Shown here piece after piece: positions 61,941-64,000 of a DNA stretch of 64,000 bases. Source of the stretch: GWE2-42-39 sp963662895 (GTDB lineage: Bacteria > Bacteroidota > Bacteroidia > Bacteroidales > Prolixibacteraceae); contig OY759981.1 of NCBI GenBank assembly GCA_963662895.1, positions 1,054,001 through 1,118,000 of the forward strand. Direction: 5' to 3'. Numbering within the stretch: position 1 is the first letter of the stretch; each line of letters begins with the position of its first letter. The notes under the pieces were generated by a model. That model did no database searches and was not told where the DNA came from. It worked only from the letters and a program-made list of their open reading frames with translations. The position numbers were made by a program, and so were the translations under genes.

Positions 61941-62774
61941 TTATAGCAAACCTGCTTCCAGCAGCAATTCTTCCATATCAACCTGTACATTCATGCCCTG
62001 GTTGCGGGCTTTTTCAGCAAAGTCTTCGCAGTCGGATGCATAGATGATCTGGCGCGACGAGTTGACCAGCAGGCCACAATGATCGTTCATGCCGTATTTG
62101 GCCACTTCTTCGAGGCTGCCACCCTGTGCGCCAACACCGGGTACGAGCAGGAAATGATCGGGGATGATTTTGCGGATGTCTTCCAGCTTTTCGGCTTTGG
62201 TCGCACCAACCACATACATCATGTTATTTGTATCGCCCCAGGTTTGCGATGTCTTCAGTACTGATTCGAACAGCATATCGCCGCTTTCTTCATCTTTCAG
62301 AAATTGAAAATCAGATGCCCCTTTATTGGAAGTCAGTGCCAGCAGAATAACCCATTTGTCCAAATAAGTCATAAATGGTTTTACTGAATCTTCACCCATA
62401 TAAGGTGCTACTGTTACGGCGTCAAAATCCATGTGGTCGAAAAATGCACGGGCATACAGATTCGAAGTATTGCCTATGTCGCCGCGTTTGGCATCGGCAA
62501 TAATGAAAATATTTTCGTCTTTTTGCCGGATATAGTTCACCGTTTTTTCCAAAGATTCCCAGCCCTTTACTCCCTGCGATTCGTAGAAGGCAAGGTTCGG
62601 TTTATAGGCTACACACAAATCGTGGGTCGCATCAATAATTTCTTTGTTAAAGGCAAAAACCGGATCGCCGGTATCTTTTAAAAATCGTGGAATTTTCAGG
62701 ATATCGGTATCCAGTCCCACACATAAAAAGCTGCGTTTCTTTTTTATTTGTTCGAATAATTGTTCGCGGTTCAT
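61941..62774 (-). CDS. pyrF: Orotidine 5'-phosphate decarboxylase
   Basis: 277 aa from the ATG at 62774 (MNREQLFEQIKKKRSFLCVG), the usual start for this family. An ATG at 62810 would add 12 basic residues. The type-2 (long) PyrF signature is clear: FLCVGLDTD near the N-terminus, catalytic IADAKRGDIGNTS with the lysine at about position 96, and the phosphate-binding LVPGVGAQGGS. It converts OMP to UMP, the last step of de novo pyrimidine synthesis, in the cytoplasm. It follows prfA by 78 bp on the same strand. Confidence 0.97.
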   Translation of the reverse strand: MNREQLFEQIKKKRSFLCVGLDTDILKIPRFLKDTGDPVFAFNKEIIDATHDLCVAYKPNLAFYESQGVKGWESLEKTVNYIRQKDENIFIIADAKRGDIGNTSNLYARAFFDHMDFDAVTVAPYMGEDSVKPFMTYLDKWVILLALTSNKGASDFQFLKDEESGDMLFESVLKTSQTWGDTNNMMYVVGATKAEKLEDIRKIIPDHFLLVPGVGAQGGSLEEVAKYGMNDHCGLLVNSSRQIIYASDCEDFAEKARNQGMNVQVDMEELLLEAGLL

Positions 62775-62852
62775 TTCGGGTATTTTATTTTTTCTGTTTT
62801 TGTAAAGCATCTCGCAGTTGGCCGCTGGCTGTTGTTTGCCAGTTGCCGGAAG

Positions 62853-63935
62853 CTAAATTTCTGCTTCTTTCAATTTTTCAGCATTTTCTTCAACCTGTAA
62901 TTTTTCGATAACCTCATCGATGTCGCCGTTGATAATTGCCTGCAAATTATATAACGTCAGGTTAATTCGGTGATCGGTAACACGTCCCTGTGGCCAGTTG
63001 TAGGTACGGATTTTTGCCGAACGGTCGCCGGTTGAGACCATGGTTTTACGTTTCGAGGCAATCTCGTCGATATACTTTTGGTACTCCATGTTGTAAATGC
63101 GGGTACGCAATTCGCTCATTGCCTTGGCAAGGTTTTTTAACTGCGATTTTTCATCCTGGCAGGTAACTACAATGCCCGTCGGGATGTGTGTTAAACGAAT
63201 AGCCGAATAGGTCGTGTTTACCGACTGTCCGCCCGGCCCCGATGAGCAGTAAGTGTCTTTACGGATATCGCTTTCCTTCAGTTCTACATCGAACTCTTCG
63301 GCTTCGGGCAGAACAGCTACGGTTGCAGCCGAAGTGTGAACACGTCCCTGTGTTTCGGTTTGAGGTACGCGTTGTACCCGGTGAACACCTGATTCGTATT
63401 TCAGGATACCGTACACACCTTCGCCGCTTACTTTGGCAACAATTTCCTTGTAACCGCCCGATGTTCCTTCACTGGCATTGGTTACTTCGAGCCGCCAGCC
63501 TTTGCGTTCGCAGAATTTGGAGTACATGCGGAACAGGTCGCCGGCAAAAATACTGGCCTCGTCGCCGCCGGTACCGGCACGTATCTCCAGAATGGCATTT
63601 TTCCCGTCTTGGGGATCAGCCGGGATCAGTAACAACTTGATATTTTTTTCCTTTTCAGGAATGAGTTCTTCACTGGCCTCTATTTCTTCCCGCGCCATTT
63701 CCCGTAAATCTTCATCACTTTCGGTTTCCAGTATTTCGTGGCCCGACTGAATATTGTCGATAATAGCTTTATATTCTTTGAAAGTTTTCACCAGGGAATC
63801 AAGACGTTTGTATTCCTGGTTCAGCTTTACATAGCGCTTCATGTCCGACATCACTGCCGGATCGGTTATCTGCTGTCCGACTTCTTCAAACCGGTGAAGA
63901 ATGGATTCGTATTTTTTCAATAATTCGTATGCCAT
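62853..63935 (-). CDS. prfA: Peptide chain release factor 1
   Basis: 360 aa, the normal length of RF1. An N-terminal helical domain (1-105) is followed by the stop-codon-recognition domain with the tripeptide PQT (191-193, in HRVQRVPQTETQGR). This is the P-x-T type that marks RF1 (UAA/UAG) rather than the SPF of RF2. The catalytic GGQ is at 235-237 (SSGPGGQSVNTT), then the C-terminal domain. It releases finished polypeptides on the ribosome. Its promoter should lie in 63936-64000 or in an upstream gene outside the window. Confidence 0.98.
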   Translation of the reverse strand: MAYELLKKYESILHRFEEVGQQITDPAVMSDMKRYVKLNQEYKRLDSLVKTFKEYKAIIDNIQSGHEILETESDEDLREMAREEIEASEELIPEKEKNIKLLLIPADPQDGKNAILEIRAGTGGDEASIFAGDLFRMYSKFCERKGWRLEVTNASEGTSGGYKEIVAKVSGEGVYGILKYESGVHRVQRVPQTETQGRVHTSAATVAVLPEAEEFDVELKESDIRKDTYCSSGPGGQSVNTTYSAIRLTHIPTGIVVTCQDEKSQLKNLAKAMSELRTRIYNMEYQKYIDEIASKRKTMVSTGDRSAKIRTYNWPQGRVTDHRINLTLYNLQAIINGDIDEVIEKLQVEENAEKLKEAEI

Positions 63936-63977
63936 ATATATAAGATAGAAAAAAGTTTTCCATTGTTTATTCCGGGA

Positions 63978-63995
63978 TTCCCGCCCACGCGGGAA
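63978..63995. repeat. Small palindrome upstream of prfA
   Basis: TTCCCGC (63978-63984) and GCGGGAA (63989-63995) with loop CCAC. It is probably a piece of a dispersed intergenic repeat cut by the window edge. Confidence 0.5.
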
Positions 63996-64000
63996 AGGTT

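Overview
ORGANISM. The window looks like a Bacteroidota chromosome. It has a SusC/SusD pair with a FecR-type anti-sigma protein and an STN-bearing receptor, sparse Shine-Dalgarno signals, a pyrF-prfA neighbourhood, and GC-rich palindromic intergenic repeats of the kind common in that phylum. A marine or anaerobic Bacteroidales/Marinilabiliales member is a guess from style only. There are no rRNA or tRNA genes, no CRISPR array and no transposase gene that I can support. LAYOUT 1 (1-45268, all minus strand). This is one very long co-directional run, read from right to left. It starts with a TolC-type outer-membrane channel, an HlyD-type adaptor and a single LolD/MacB-type ATPase. Sixteen large duplicated MacB/FtsX-type permeases follow. 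I call them P1 to P16 by coordinate, so transcription goes from P16 to P1. P1 runs off the left edge and P11 is frameshifted. Interspersed are an acyltransferase-3 gene, a DUF4097-like protein and a four-helix-bundle protein. In 11 of the 15 permeases whose C-terminus is visible, the last ~100 residues are nearly identical, while the front ~660 residues are very divergent. Five orphan 3' tails ('scars' S1-S5) sit just upstream of surviving genes, and four of them break about 46-47 bp from the stop codon. LAYOUT 2 (45269-48168, plus strand). Diverging from the transporter run are a sigma-54-dependent response regulator and a histidine kinase with two membrane helices and almost no periplasmic loop. 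They probably control the transporter operon. LAYOUT 3 (48428-56562, plus strand). A polysaccharide-utilisation-type locus: FecR anti-sigma protein, SusC with an STN domain, SusD lipoprotein and a secreted TIM-barrel glycoside-hydrolase-like protein. No ECF sigma gene is next to it. LAYOUT 4 (56563-58479). A 1.9-kb gene-free repeat region: two copies of a dispersed repeat, a 159-bp inverted-repeat element, and a 23-bp tandem hairpin array. LAYOUT 5 (58480-63935, minus strand). A lipoprotein Gfo/Idh/MocA-type oxidoreductase, a 7TM-PAS histidine kinase, a 153-bp MITE-like element, pyrF and prfA. HOW IT MAY WORK. My main inference is that P1-P16 are alternative permeases for one shared ATPase-adaptor-channel machine. 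The near-constant C-terminal FtsX half, which contains the predicted ATPase-docking loop, is kept uniform by gene conversion, while the periplasmic domains diversify. The adjacent kinase resembles intramembrane-sensing kinases that, in Bce-type systems, rely on an FtsX-type permease as receptor. This makes a repertoire-based sensing/export array a testable hypothesis.
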